64,000 nucleotides of DNA. Source: Nosema muscidifuracis (Eukaryota > Microsporidia > Nosematidae). Shown here one piece after another: positions 44,899-54,063 of this stretch (the first letter of the stretch is position 1; each line of letters starts with the position of its first letter). The DNA is taken from assembly GCA_028335825.1 (NCBI GenBank), contig JAIOKI010000021.1, positions 186,001 to 250,000 of the forward strand. The letters run 5' to 3'. Under the pieces are notes generated by a model. It was not told where the DNA came from. It was given only the letters and a program-made list of their open reading frames with translations, and did not search any database. Position numbers and translations under genes: made by a program.

Positions 44899-45081
44899 TT
44901 ATCTCTCATACTTATTTTTATCCTTACACTCATTATTACTATGATATACACAGCATATCTTACTTTTCTTCTTATTCATATGTTCATTATCTATAGTATC
45001 TTTAGTAAAAGATACTTTCTTTTTCTTTATTAATTTCAAGATTAATTTTTTTGTTGTCTCTGTCTTTGTAATTGTTCCCAT
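44899..45081 (-). CDS. YPI1: Type 1 protein phosphatase inhibitor, Ypi1/inhibitor-3 family
   Basis: At 60 residues this is a very compact form of the PP1 regulator Ypi1 (PPP1R11, inhibitor-3), which binds the PP1 catalytic subunit Glc7 and is conserved in eukaryotes. The family core is complete: a PP1-docking RVxF-type motif KVSF (about 22-25), then [20 protein letters not shown] followed by YH (about 26-47). This matches the WTxDTVDNExMxKKxSKxCCIY signature. Both the N- and C-terminal extensions of larger homologues are missing. Upstream on the minus strand is AAGGGTATG, a GGG-type start signal in place of CCC. The next gene upstream ends 24 bases away. Confidence 0.85.
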   Translation of the reverse strand: MGTITKTETTKKLILKLIKKKKVSFTKDTIDNEHMNKKKSKICCVYHSNNECKDKNKYER

Positions 45082-45082
45082 A

Positions 45083-45085
45083 CCC
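45083..45085 (-). promoter_or_regulatory. GGG start-site motif of the Ypi1 gene
   Basis: GGG on the minus strand two bases before the ATG (AAGGGTATG). GGG-like signals are the known alternative to CCC in microsporidia. Confidence 0.5.
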
Positions 45086-45104
45086 TTAAATAAAAAAAAA
45101 TCAT

Positions 45105-45449
45105 TTATTCATTAATAACTTCTATTACAGGAGTCATAACTTTTATTAAACAAAAGTTTCCTACATGCTCATCTTTTTTATATATTAAAGGAGTATCTGT
45201 ATTATTGTATACTATAAGATTATATATACCTCTGTAATCACTATCTCCAACTCCACCTAGGGACTTGATACTGGTACTAAATACATGAATAAAATATTCT
45301 TTGGGGACTTGCAATTTAAACCCGAGATTTATTAATGATCCAGTGTTTGGAGCTATTATTCCATCTTCATATGCATAGCATTTGTATACACCATTACTCA
45401 ATTCTGGTTTCTTGCTGTTTTCTAGTAACTCAATTTTAAAAGAAGACAT
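45105..45449 (-). CDS. dUTPase-like protein, divergent
   Basis: The fold is that of a trimeric dUTPase, which hydrolyses dUTP to dUMP. The frame is open to 45467, but I start at the seventh codon (45449) because ACCCATG there has the CCC motif touching the ATG; this gives 114 residues beginning [11 protein letters not shown]. Motif III is good: [20 protein letters not shown] (about 65-84). Motif I is weak ([17 protein letters not shown]). Motif II reads FSTSIKSLG where active enzymes have RSG. Motif IV reads GNFCLIKV where GDRIAQL is usual, and the Gly-rich C-terminal motif V is absent. It may therefore be weakly active, bind something else, or be a structural relative. It diverges from the acetyl-CoA synthetase gene. 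Confidence 0.75.
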   Translation of the reverse strand: MSSFKIELLENSKKPELSNGVYKCYAYEDGIIAPNTGSLINLGFKLQVPKEYFIHVFSTSIKSLGGVGDSDYRGIYNLIVYNNTDTPLIYKKDEHVGNFCLIKVMTPVIEVINE

Positions 45450-45452
45450 GGG
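45450..45452 (-). promoter_or_regulatory. CCC start-site motif deciding the dUTPase-like start
   Basis: The minus strand reads TTTTTTTACCCATG, with CCC adjacent to the ATG at 45449. This argues against the ATG six codons upstream, which lies on the other side of the motif. Confidence 0.7.
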
Positions 45453-46097
45453 TAAAAAAATATGCATAATTTAAGATATAAGCCAAAATATTGAATGGAT
45501 GAGTAGAGTCACATAAAAATAATTTCAATATTGAATAAATAAGTAAAGCATACATAAGTTAAAATATAAATAATTAATTTAAACAATGAATATATAAAAA
45601 TTAATATTTTATTAATAAACTAGCTAAAGCTTTTCCTTTTTTAAAACAGAAACAACTTTTGTTATTAGGGGTAAAAAAATAAACAAATATTAACTGTCAA
45701 ACTTTTACATATATGGATAATAATTAAAGCCAACTTAAAAAATAAATTATTTAAACAATCAATAGGTTCTTTTTTTTTAAAGTATGATAAATTTTTTAAT
45801 TATTTTCTTGACATTTTTCAATTAATGAATTTATTTTGATCAATAAAAAAAAAGGACATTTTCCTTAAAAAAATCCTTTTAAACTTTAAGTTAAATTTAT
45901 ACATTCTTCTTTTAATCATTATTTTAAATTAAATTTATAAATCGTTTTTTAAAAAAATCATCAATTATTTTAAATTAAATTTGCACATTGTATTTATGAA
46001 AATCACTCCTTATTTTTTTAATTCATTCCTTAAATATTTTATATTAAACTGATCTTTATAACTTATTGGTTCCTTGGAATATAAATACAATTACTAG
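45453..46097. other. Intergenic spacer between divergent genes
   Basis: AT-rich. It contains one copy of a dispersed repeat at about 45620-45735, similar to 48600-48720, and near 45840-46040 degenerate copies of a TTTTAAATTAAATTTATAAAT unit. Confidence 0.5.
45620..45735 (+). repeat. Dispersed repeat, copy 1
   Basis: It shares an ordered series of blocks with 48600-48720: CTTTTCCTTTTTTAAAACAG, then a T-rich stretch, AAATAAA, TCAAACTTTTACATATATGG and ATAATTAAAG. It also contains AGGGGTAAAA, a CCCC-type motif on the minus strand with no ATG behind it. Confidence 0.45.
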
Positions 46098-46100
46098 CCC
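46098..46100 (+). promoter_or_regulatory. CCC start-site motif of acetyl-CoA synthetase
   Basis: CCC six bases before the ATG (TAGCCCTTCTTTATG). Confidence 0.65.
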
Positions 46101-46106
46101 TTCTTT

Positions 46107-47993
46107 ATGAACTTTAGCAAGTATAAAGAAGAATATGAAGAATCTATAATGGATACTGCAAAATACTGGGGAGATAAAGGACGTACTCTGTTAACATGGG
46201 ATAAAGAGTTTACTGAGGTGTTCAACTCAAAATTTGAATCTTCTGTATGGTATAAGGATGGCAAGCTGAATGCCTGTTATAACTGTATAGATAGACATGT
46301 AGAGAAGAACCCTGAGAAGGTAGCTATAATATATACAGATAATGAAAATAATATAGTTAAGTATACATACAAAGAATGTTTGGAGTACATTTGTAAAATA
46401 TCAGGGGTACTGAAAGATAAAGGATTAAGGAAAGGAGACTGTGTAGCTGTTTATATGGCTATGTGTCCTGAAGCTGTATTCAGTATATTGGCTTGTGCTA
46501 GGTTAGGACTTATTCATAATGTTATATTTGGAGGGTTTAGTTCCAACAGTGTACTTCTTCGTATGGAAGATTCAAAAGCGAAGTTTTTAATAACCTGTGA
46601 CGAAGCAAAGCGTGCGAAATCAAGTATAAATTTCTGGGAGAACGTTGAGAAAGTATTGGAGAAAAATAAAGTCGATATATTGTTATTTAATAATAACGAA
46701 AATTTTGATAAGAAGAATATTGATGTAGATATCAAATACTGGTCAGATATATCTAAAAATGAGTATAAGTTTATTGACTGTGTCTCTGTAGATTCAGAAG
46801 ATATTTTGTTCTATTTATATACTAGTGGTAGTACTGGTAAACCTAAAGGAATGATACACACTACAGCTGGATATCTTGTATATGCTTCTTTGACTGCAAA
46901 AGTGTGTTTTGATCTAAGAAGTGATGATGTATTTGCTTGTACTGCTGATATAGGGTGGATTACTGGTCATACTTATTCAGTGTATGGACCATTACTTAAT
47001 GGATCATGTACTGTCATATTTGGAGGTACTCCTGTATACCCAGATTATTACAGATTATTTAATTTGGTAGAGAATTGTAGGATTACACAGTTATACACTG
47101 CACCCACTGTTATAAGAACTCTTAAGAAATATTTTAGTATTAATCCTTTTAATAAGAAATTTGATTTGAACTCTTTACGTCTTCTTGGATCAGTAGGTGA
47201 ACCAATTAACGAAGAAGCTTACAGATGGTTCTCTGAATCTTTTAATAATTTACATGTAGTTGACACATATTGGCAGACTGAGACAGGTGGAATAATGATA
47301 GCTCCTCTTCCTAATACAATAAAGGGTAAACCAGAATGTGCTTCATTACCTTTCTTTGGTATACAGCCTGTGATAGTTAAGGAAGGATCTTCCTATGATG
47401 ATATAAAAGAAGCAGATGATAATGAATTAGGTCAAGTAGTATTTAAAAAATCATGGCCAGGCATATCAAGAGGAGTATTAAATGATCAAGAGAGGTATAA
47501 ATCTTCATACTTCTGTTACAAAGGGTGTTATTTTACTGGTGATGAAGGATACAGAGATGCTGAAGGATTATTCTGGATAAGAGGTAGGGCTGATGATGTT
47601 ATCAATGTATCAGGACATCGATTAAGTACAGCTGAACTAGAAAGTGCTGCTTGTACAGATGAAAATATAGCAGAAACTGCTGTCATAGCTGTAGATGACG
47701 AGATTACTGGTCAAGCTCTTGTATTTTTCGTAGTATTAAAGACTAATATTTCTGATCAAGAAGTTAAGGAAAGTGTAAAGAAGACTTTAAGAAGTAAAAT
47801 AGGAAGATTAGTTTATCCTAAAGATGTTCATGTTTGTAAGGAAGGGCTTCCTAAGACTGCTACTGGTAAAATTATGAGAAGAGTGTTGAGAGATATACAT
47901 AATGGTAAAATATCAGAGGATTTAAGTACTTGTATTAATATAGAATCTATTGATGCTATAAGAAGTTTGTATTCTTGCACTAACGTTATCTAA
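46107..47993 (+). CDS. ACS: Acetyl-CoA synthetase (AMP-forming)
   Basis: The enzyme activates acetate with ATP and CoA to acetyl-CoA, a main cytosolic source of acetyl units in organisms without a TCA cycle. The 628 residues are full length. The N-terminal ACS domain begins YKEEYEESIMDTAKYWGDKG. The AMP-binding P-loop is LYTSGSTGKPKGMIHTTAGY (about 237-256). Further motifs are DIGWITGHTYSVYGPL (about 289-304), VDTYWQTETGG (about 385-395), YFTGDEGYRDAEGLFWIRGR (about 475-494) followed by ADDVINVSGHRLSTAELE, and PKTATGKIMRR with catalytic Lys near 588. All look intact. The CCC motif upstream supports the start. The gene is isolated, with a 2.5 kb gene-poor region downstream. Confidence 0.97.
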   Translation: MNFSKYKEEYEESIMDTAKYWGDKGRTLLTWDKEFTEVFNSKFESSVWYKDGKLNACYNCIDRHVEKNPEKVAIIYTDNENNIVKYTYKECLEYICKISGVLKDKGLRKGDCVAVYMAMCPEAVFSILACARLGLIHNVIFGGFSSNSVLLRMEDSKAKFLITCDEAKRAKSSINFWENVEKVLEKNKVDILLFNNNENFDKKNIDVDIKYWSDISKNEYKFIDCVSVDSEDILFYLYTSGSTGKPKGMIHTTAGYLVYASLTAKVCFDLRSDDVFACTADIGWITGHTYSVYGPLLNGSCTVIFGGTPVYPDYYRLFNLVENCRITQLYTAPTVIRTLKKYFSINPFNKKFDLNSLRLLGSVGEPINEEAYRWFSESFNNLHVVDTYWQTETGGIMIAPLPNTIKGKPECASLPFFGIQPVIVKEGSSYDDIKEADDNELGQVVFKKSWPGISRGVLNDQERYKSSYFCYKGCYFTGDEGYRDAEGLFWIRGRADDVINVSGHRLSTAELESAACTDENIAETAVIAVDDEITGQALVFFVVLKTNISDQEVKESVKKTLRSKIGRLVYPKDVHVCKEGLPKTATGKIMRRVLRDIHNGKISEDLSTCINIESIDAIRSLYSCTNVI

Positions 47994-48590
47994 ATAAAAA
48001 GTATTTTTATAAATTAAAAATTTTATTTTAATATGAAATTATTGAAGAAATAACAAAATTTATTAGAAATGAAAAAGAAGAAACTAAATTTGTATCGTAA
48101 GTTTTTAAAGCTTTACCTGTTGATATATAATATTCTATCTTGTTAATAATAGAATATTTATTTAAAATCCATCCCCACAATTACAAGATCATTTAAATGA
48201 TAAAATAAATTATGTAAAATGTAGTAGTTGCTAAATTTCTTAAAGATTTCAGAAAAAACTTTTTCTATAAAAATAATTTTTTTTTACCCCCTCATCTTTC
48301 TTAAGTTGTATTATAAATATTTATGGTATGGATTCCAGAAAGAAATATTTAGAGAAGATCGGGTGGTCTATAGTTTATACTTGAGATCATTAATCTTCAG
48401 ACATTTTTATTTAATATTTTACTATCATATAATAATTAATATTTAGATAGACGGATCTATAAAACATAATTTTGAAGTTTTAATAAGATTAGATAGTTTT
48501 GAATGATAATATATTAAATAAAGAATATTTTAGTTATTAATATATCAGTAGAAGTAAACTTATAATTTAAAAACATTATATCTATTGATA
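47994..48590. other. Spacer with an orphan CCCCC motif
   Basis: AT-rich. At 48287-48291 lies TTTTTACCCCCTCATC, which looks like the start signal of other genes here but ends in ATC where ATG is expected. Fifty in-frame codons follow to a stop at 48446 (FLKLYYKYLWYGFQKEIF and onward). Possibly a gene that has lost its start, or chance. Nothing else is seen. Confidence 0.35.
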
Positions 48591-48599
48591 ATATATAAA

Positions 48600-48720
48600 T
48601 ATTGACTAAGTTTTTCCGTTGTTAAAACGGGAGTGTTTTATTATTTTTAGAGTTAAGAAGTAAATAAATTTTGAAGTTCAAACTTTTTATATATATAGAT
48701 GCTAATTGTTAAATAAAGTC
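48600..48720 (+). repeat. Dispersed repeat, copy 2
   Basis: Diverged copy of 45620-45735. It has a short hairpin TCCGTTGTTAAAACGGGA near 48617 and ends with TCAAACTTTTTATATATATA followed by GATGCTAATTGTTAAATAAAG. Confidence 0.45.
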
Positions 48721-48959
48721 TAGATTTTATATTAAAATGATTAAACATATAAAAATAGTTGAAAGTTCTTTCTAAAATATTTATTGAGATATATATTATC
48801 TTAGCTGAATAATTAGATTTAGTTTAATTTTTTTTTAAAAATATATGGTTGAGTATGGACTTAATTTCAATAAATTAAAATTGAAAGATAAAAAAAATAA
48901 ATCATATCTTCTACAATAACATTACTCTTAAAATATCAATTAACTAGGTCAATCGTATG

Positions 48960-49526
48960 CCGATTTAAAAAACAAAAAAAATTCTTCTTCATGTACCAAA
49001 AATAACAAACAATTTTTTTACGCTTTACTTTATACACAGCTTTTAAGATCTAGATCTCTTCAATAAATTGCAATCCAACAGGCCTATTTAACATTATCAT
49101 TTAACAATATCTTTATCCATACCATTCTAAACAATCTACCATACTCAACACCCTCAAAAACATCCACCTATTGAACTACCTGCTAATCCGATCATCTTTT
49201 TCATCACGGATTTCAAACTGTTTAACAGTATATTGACCTTACACAGATTTTACTTAACTGAATCCACTTATTAAAGACATAAGTATCAGTCAAGTTGCAT
49301 CCACGAATCTTTCCTCTACATCCTGTATCACAGATCTATCTATTTATTATCAGAAATTGAACAAGATGTGATTTATAATTCGGGACCACAATCTTATCAC
49401 ATTATTCTTTATATAAGATTGCAACATACACCTGTTCTTACTTCTGTATGCGCCAATCCATGTAAGCATGCAGGTAGTTCCTAATGTCTATATCTTCTTA
49501 ATCAAAAGAATTATTGAAATAGACAT
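48960..49526 (-). pseudogene. Probable decayed gene with a surviving start motif
   Basis: This minus-strand stretch is less AT-rich than its surroundings and strongly strand-asymmetric (C-rich on plus). It begins ACCCCTACCCCTATG, a doubled CCCC start motif directly before an ATG at 49526. The frame opens with MSISIILLIKKI and then stops. Farther on, longer open runs occur in another frame (for example DIRNYLHAYMDWRIQK and VDVFEGVEYGRLFRMVWIKI). I do not recognise the protein. Several stops and at least one frame change are needed to cross it, so it is not a working gene as it stands. It could be a dead host gene or debris with chance composition. Confidence 0.4.
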
Positions 49527-49527
49527 A

Positions 49528-49537
49528 GGGGTAGGGG
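49528..49537 (-). promoter_or_regulatory. Doubled CCCC motif before the decayed gene
   Basis: CCCC twice on the minus strand (49534-49537 and 49528-49531), next to the ATG at 49526. It is the only doubled copy in the window. Confidence 0.5.
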
Positions 49538-49539
49538 TG

Positions 49540-50465
49540 AAATCGTTTATATAGTTTTTGAAGATACTTTGTTTGTTTTATACAACAAATTAAAAATTAA
49601 ATATTTCTAAGAAATATTGATCTTAGCATATAACATATTATATTTGCTAATATTAATACATTAGTCACATATTGTCTTATTAATTATACTGGTAACATTA
49701 TAGTTGTTATTAATCTACTAGTGATATTTTGTTAAATTTCAGATTTTCTCTTTTCAATGAAGGAATTTAAAATAAAAATTGAAATTATGAAAATATACAA
49801 AGAAGATTAAATGAACTGATTCAACTTAAATTGTTAATATATGACTTCATAGCTTTAAAAGTCTTACTAAATTTATAATAATAATTTAAAAAAGGTTCCT
49901 TTGATACAAAGTAACCAATTTACTTATATATAATGATTTTTAATTATATATAATTCTAATATATGTAAAGTTAAACTGTTTTTTTCTAGAGCTTGCATTT
50001 ATGTATATAAAAGTGTTTTTTATTTAAAAATGCAATGAATAGTAAATTCTAAACCATATTTTATCATAATAAATAGATATTTAAGTATTTTTCTTTCACT
50101 TATAACTTTTAAATTGTAACAATTATTTACTTAAAGCTTTTAAGAAGCTTCTACCATAAAATATTCTTTTCTTGTATTTTTCATAATTTTGATTCATCAG
50201 AATCTGTAAGCTAACATTCTTGTATGTTCTTCAATACTTCAGGTTGTATGACTCCTCAATATAATCTAATATTTCCCCTGATTTTAATCAATAATCATGT
50301 ATTACAATTTTAGTATATTATTAATTCAATATTCCAAAATTGATAATATTGATCAAATTATCATTTTTAGATTTAAATTAAATATTTTGAAAAATTTTGT
50401 AATCTCATGAATAATTTATAATTCAAAAAAATAAAAATAGTAAGATTAAATTTATTAGTTTATGC
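49540..50465. other. AT-rich spacer upstream of the polymerase gene
   Basis: I see no gene or repeat structure. It has long A/T runs. Confidence 0.45.
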
Positions 50466-50469
50466 ATAA

Positions 50470-50472
50470 CCC
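50470..50472 (+). promoter_or_regulatory. CCC start-site motif of the polymerase kappa gene
   Basis: CCC five bases before the ATG (AACCCTTTAAATG). Confidence 0.65.
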
Positions 50473-50477
50473 TTTAA

Positions 50478-52094
50478 ATGTTAAATAAGTGCATAAATGA
50501 TAATGAATATTCAGAAGGAATAAAACAAGAAAAAAAAATTCAAGACACAAATATTCTAGACAGTGTTGATATAAAAAATGTAGGAATAGCACTTCTTGAT
50601 GATAAGTTTTGTGAAAACCAAGATACCAAGTTGTACAAAGTTCGTGATAAGTCATTTAATATTAAGAATAAGCTTGTTAATATTTCTGAATCAGAAATAG
50701 AAATGTCTAAGATTCATTTGAAGAAATTAGAAAAAGAATTTCAAGTTTTTTATCCAGCCTTATTTAATGTTAATCCTTTAATAATTTATTGTCATGTAGA
50801 TATAGATTCATTCTACGCTAGTGCAGAATCTCTAAAACATCCTGAGTATAAAACAATACCACTTGCTGTTGGTAATATGAATATGCTTACTACATCTAAT
50901 TATGTAGCTAGAAAATATGGTGTAAAGGCAGGAATGCCTGGGTACATTGGGAAACAACTGTGTCCTACACTTAAAATTGTAAAATGTGATTTTGCTAAAT
51001 ATAATCATTACAGTGAACGTGTAATGAGTGTGTTATCAATGTTTGATAAGGATATCGAAACATATGGAATAGATGAAGCATGTTTAGCTTTTGACAAGGA
51101 AAAGTTTGAGAAAGCTTTTAAGAAGATGATTAGTGAGAGTGATATTATAAACACGGAATCAGATTTATCATTCAATTTTCATAATATAAAGATTCTTATA
51201 GAATATATTAGAAGTCTTGTATTCCAGTCTACAGGTCTTACAGTAAGCAGTGGTATATCAGTAACACGAGGGCTTAGTAAGTACGCCTGTGGAGTTAATA
51301 AACCTAATGGAGTATTTGTTATAGAAAAAAATTTTGATTCTTATTTATTCGAATTAGAGACAGATAAGATTAATGGAATAGGAAAAGCTACTAAAGAAAT
51401 GCTTCTTAAGTCATATAATATAAAATATATAAAGGATCTTAGAAATAATCTTCATTTGTTATTTCTTACATTACCGTATAAAACTTTTATGAATTTATTT
51501 AATTTATCATATGGATTATCATATTTTGATAGTACAAAATGTAATAGAAAACCTACTCAGTCAGTGGGTATGAACATGAGTTTTAGACCTACCTCTAATT
51601 TTTATGATTTGTGTGGTGTATTATGGTATCTTTCTAATAGTATTAGTGATAAATTAGTTTGTTGTAATACAAAGTGTAATAAAATAACAGTAAATTATAA
51701 AATAAGTACATTTAGTAGCAGAACAAAACAAAAGAAGTTGATTAAATTAATCAATAGTAGTGTAGATTTGTTCAATGAGTGTATGGATTTACTTATTCAG
51801 AGTAGAGTATTTATTAAAAATGACTCTAAAGATGTTTTCTTTAATATTCCATTTGATATTAGACAATTTGGAATATCTTGTAGTGATCTTATTAAGATGG
51901 ATAGTATAAATGTACTTAAAGTAGATGAGACAGTTTACAATTTCAAAAAGTGTATAATATGTGAGAAAGAGTTTATACATAAAGATGATTTTATGTTTGA
52001 AAGTCATGTAAATTATTGTTTAAATGAGCAAGAAAAAAAAGAAAGGAAAAGAATAAGCAAAATAGATTATTTTTTAATTAAGAAAAGTAGGTGA
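50478..52094 (+). CDS. Y-family DNA polymerase kappa (DinB type)
   Basis: This is a translesion DNA polymerase that bypasses damaged bases in the nucleus. It has 538 residues. The N-terminal 100 residues are the charged extension typical of polymerase kappa. Catalytic motifs are HVDIDSFYASAE (about 106-117) and YGIDEACLAFD (about 196-206); the usual SxDE triplet reads GIDE here. AGMPGYIGKQLCPTLKIVKC (about 154-173) matches the kappa/DinB signature. The helix-hairpin-helix region is DKINGIGKATKEMLL (about 296-310), and the little-finger region follows. Near the C-terminus lies a zinc motif, CIICEKEFIHKDDFMFESHV followed by NYC (about 493-515; C-x2-C...H-x3-C), resembling a Rad18-type UBZ that binds ubiquitinated PCNA; many microsporidian proteins lose such extras. 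The end is basic with no clear PIP box. Confidence 0.92.
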   Translation: MLNKCINDNEYSEGIKQEKKIQDTNILDSVDIKNVGIALLDDKFCENQDTKLYKVRDKSFNIKNKLVNISESEIEMSKIHLKKLEKEFQVFYPALFNVNPLIIYCHVDIDSFYASAESLKHPEYKTIPLAVGNMNMLTTSNYVARKYGVKAGMPGYIGKQLCPTLKIVKCDFAKYNHYSERVMSVLSMFDKDIETYGIDEACLAFDKEKFEKAFKKMISESDIINTESDLSFNFHNIKILIEYIRSLVFQSTGLTVSSGISVTRGLSKYACGVNKPNGVFVIEKNFDSYLFELETDKINGIGKATKEMLLKSYNIKYIKDLRNNLHLLFLTLPYKTFMNLFNLSYGLSYFDSTKCNRKPTQSVGMNMSFRPTSNFYDLCGVLWYLSNSISDKLVCCNTKCNKITVNYKISTFSSRTKQKKLIKLINSSVDLFNECMDLLIQSRVFIKNDSKDVFFNIPFDIRQFGISCSDLIKMDSINVLKVDETVYNFKKCIICEKEFIHKDDFMFESHVNYCLNEQEKKERKRISKIDYFLIKKSR

Positions 52095-52119
52095 CTGTTA
52101 TTTAGATTAATACATTACT

Positions 52120-52445
52120 ATATTAATATATTGATAATTAGATTAATAGTAAACTAGAAAGAAAATATTGAAAATAGATTAATTTATTATAAATCAGATT
52201 AATTATAAACTAGAAAGAAAATATTGAAAATAGAATAATTTATTATAAATCAGATTAATTATAAACTAGAAAAAAATATTGAAAATAGAATAATTTATTA
52301 TAAATCAGATTAATTATAAACTAGAAAGAAATATTGAAAATAGAATAATTTATTATAAATCAGATTAATTATAAACTAGAAAGAAAATATTGATAATTAG
52401 ATTAATTTATTATAAATCAGATTAATTATAAACTAGAAAAAAATA
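52120..52445. repeat. Tandem repeat between convergent genes, period about 60 bp
   Basis: About five copies of a unit containing AATTTATTATAAATCAGATT, AATTATAAACTAGAAAGAAA and ATATTGAAAATAGA fill the gap between the two stop codons. Copies differ by a few bases, and the last ones carry TTGATAATTAGATTAA. Confidence 0.9.
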
Positions 52446-52447
52446 TT

Positions 52448-54061
52448 TTAATAATCAAATTTATCTTCTTCTAGGCTACTTCTAAAATAGTTGTTTACGA
52501 AATAAAGTATCTTTACTTTGTTACTCATATATGGTAAAAATGCATCCATTAGACTTTTTTTAGCTTCATGATAATAATGAATGATATCTTGAGATGTGTT
52601 ATTTGAATAATGTTTAACTACAAAACTACTAAAATATGCTATACACTCATCTCTAAACCCATTATCAGTAAATCCTGTAAATCTTCTTGTATCATTAGAA
52701 TACATCATTTCATTATGACCATATACAGTGATAGACATAAAAGCTGTGTCTATCTTTGATATCATTCTACTGACAAATAAATTTAATTCATTATCTGTAA
52801 AGAATTCTTTAAGGAGAGGATATATTAATGGATCTATAGAGGGAGAATGAAAAAATGTATTAGAAGACTTAGCTTGTTTAGAGGGAGTAAATGGAATTGG
52901 AGATGAGTAATTCTTATTTTTCTGAGTAAGATCATCAAGACTTTGAACTTTTAAATCTTCTAGATCTTTATTACTAATTTTTTCTTTAGTTGTGGTCATT
53001 AATTTATCTTTATTTTGATCTATGTTGTTATTTTTTTCTTCAAAATTCTCAACTTTATTTTTTTCTTTTGAATTTTCATATTTATTTATTATTACATTTT
53101 CAAAGCTCTCGACTTCTTTTAAATTTCTATCTTCTATATTTTTAACTTCATTTTTTTCTTTTAAATTTTTATTATCTGCATTATCAACTATTTTTTTAAT
53201 TTCATTCTTTTCTTTTAAATTTTTATTATCTGCATTATCAACTATTTTTTCTTGAGTTGAAGCATGATCTTCAATAATATTAGACTTATTTACTTTATTA
53301 AGATCATTTTCAGGCTCTATCAAATCATTATTTAAATTAACTAAATTTTTTCTTAAATTACTCTCAGATTTACTATATTTAGAATACTTATCTTCAATAA
53401 TAATTTGTAAATTATTCCTATAACTAGTTTCATCATCTCTATGAAATAAAAAATTTACAATAAAAAACCAAATTTTATCATCTATGCTGAGTTTAAAAAA
53501 ATTTTCTCTAAATTTATAAAATTTAGCATAAAGATAATTAATTATCATTTCTTTATACTTAAAAATCTTCTTATCAGAATTTCTTGGTTTTCTAGTACGA
53601 ATCATTTTCTTTTGATCTTCTGAATCTATAATGCCATCACCAGATATTCCTATATTTTCATTAGACTTATTTATATCTCCATTATTCTTATCTTCAATTA
53701 TATTAATCTTTTTAGATGTACCAGAGTTTGGTTTTTTTACTCTTTTAGATATACTCAATGCTTCTTCTAAAACATCTACTTCATTATCATTTTCATAAAT
53801 CAAGTTGGGTTTATTTTTAAAAAAATTTAAAATTTTCTTAGTTGAATATGGAAGAGGTCCTTGATATACAAAAAAATTAGGAAGAGAGCATTCAATATCT
53901 ACCAGATCAGTTTCTCCTTCAAATGACTCTATAAAATCATCATTATAATCGTAGTCATCATTACGCTTTCTTCTTTTCTTTTTAAGTTCACGAGGCTTAC
54001 TTAGATCTACTTCTTGAGATTTAGTTATGTTGAATGAAATTTCTTTTAATAATTCAGACAT
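52448..54061 (-). CDS. Charged protein of unknown function
   Basis: The open frame reaches 54157, but TTTTACCCCTCATG places the CCCC motif just before the ATG at 54061. I therefore start at MSELLKEISFN, giving 537 residues; the 32 upstream codons contain the motif itself and are an unlikely protein part. I do not recognise the family. A basic patch KKKRRKRN near residue 25 may be a nuclear signal. The middle is Lys/Asn/Asp/Glu-rich and probably disordered, with a duplicated 17-residue unit (KIVDNADNKNLKEKNE) encoded near 53150-53260 and a shorter third echo. About 130 C-terminal residues look folded (FFTDNELNLFVSRMISKIDT, later GFRDECIAYFSSFVVKHY and MDAFLPYMSNKVKILYFV). A nuclear role is only a guess. 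Confidence 0.8.
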   Translation of the reverse strand: MSELLKEISFNITKSQEVDLSKPRELKKKRRKRNDDYDYNDDFIESFEGETDLVDIECSLPNFFVYQGPLPYSTKKILNFFKNKPNLIYENDNEVDVLEEALSISKRVKKPNSGTSKKINIIEDKNNGDINKSNENIGISGDGIIDSEDQKKMIRTRKPRNSDKKIFKYKEMIINYLYAKFYKFRENFFKLSIDDKIWFFIVNFLFHRDDETSYRNNLQIIIEDKYSKYSKSESNLRKNLVNLNNDLIEPENDLNKVNKSNIIEDHASTQEKIVDNADNKNLKEKNEIKKIVDNADNKNLKEKNEVKNIEDRNLKEVESFENVIINKYENSKEKNKVENFEEKNNNIDQNKDKLMTTTKEKISNKDLEDLKVQSLDDLTQKNKNYSSPIPFTPSKQAKSSNTFFHSPSIDPLIYPLLKEFFTDNELNLFVSRMISKIDTAFMSITVYGHNEMMYSNDTRRFTGFTDNGFRDECIAYFSSFVVKHYSNNTSQDIIHYYHEAKKSLMDAFLPYMSNKVKILYFVNNYFRSSLEEDKFDY

Positions 54062-54063
54062 GA

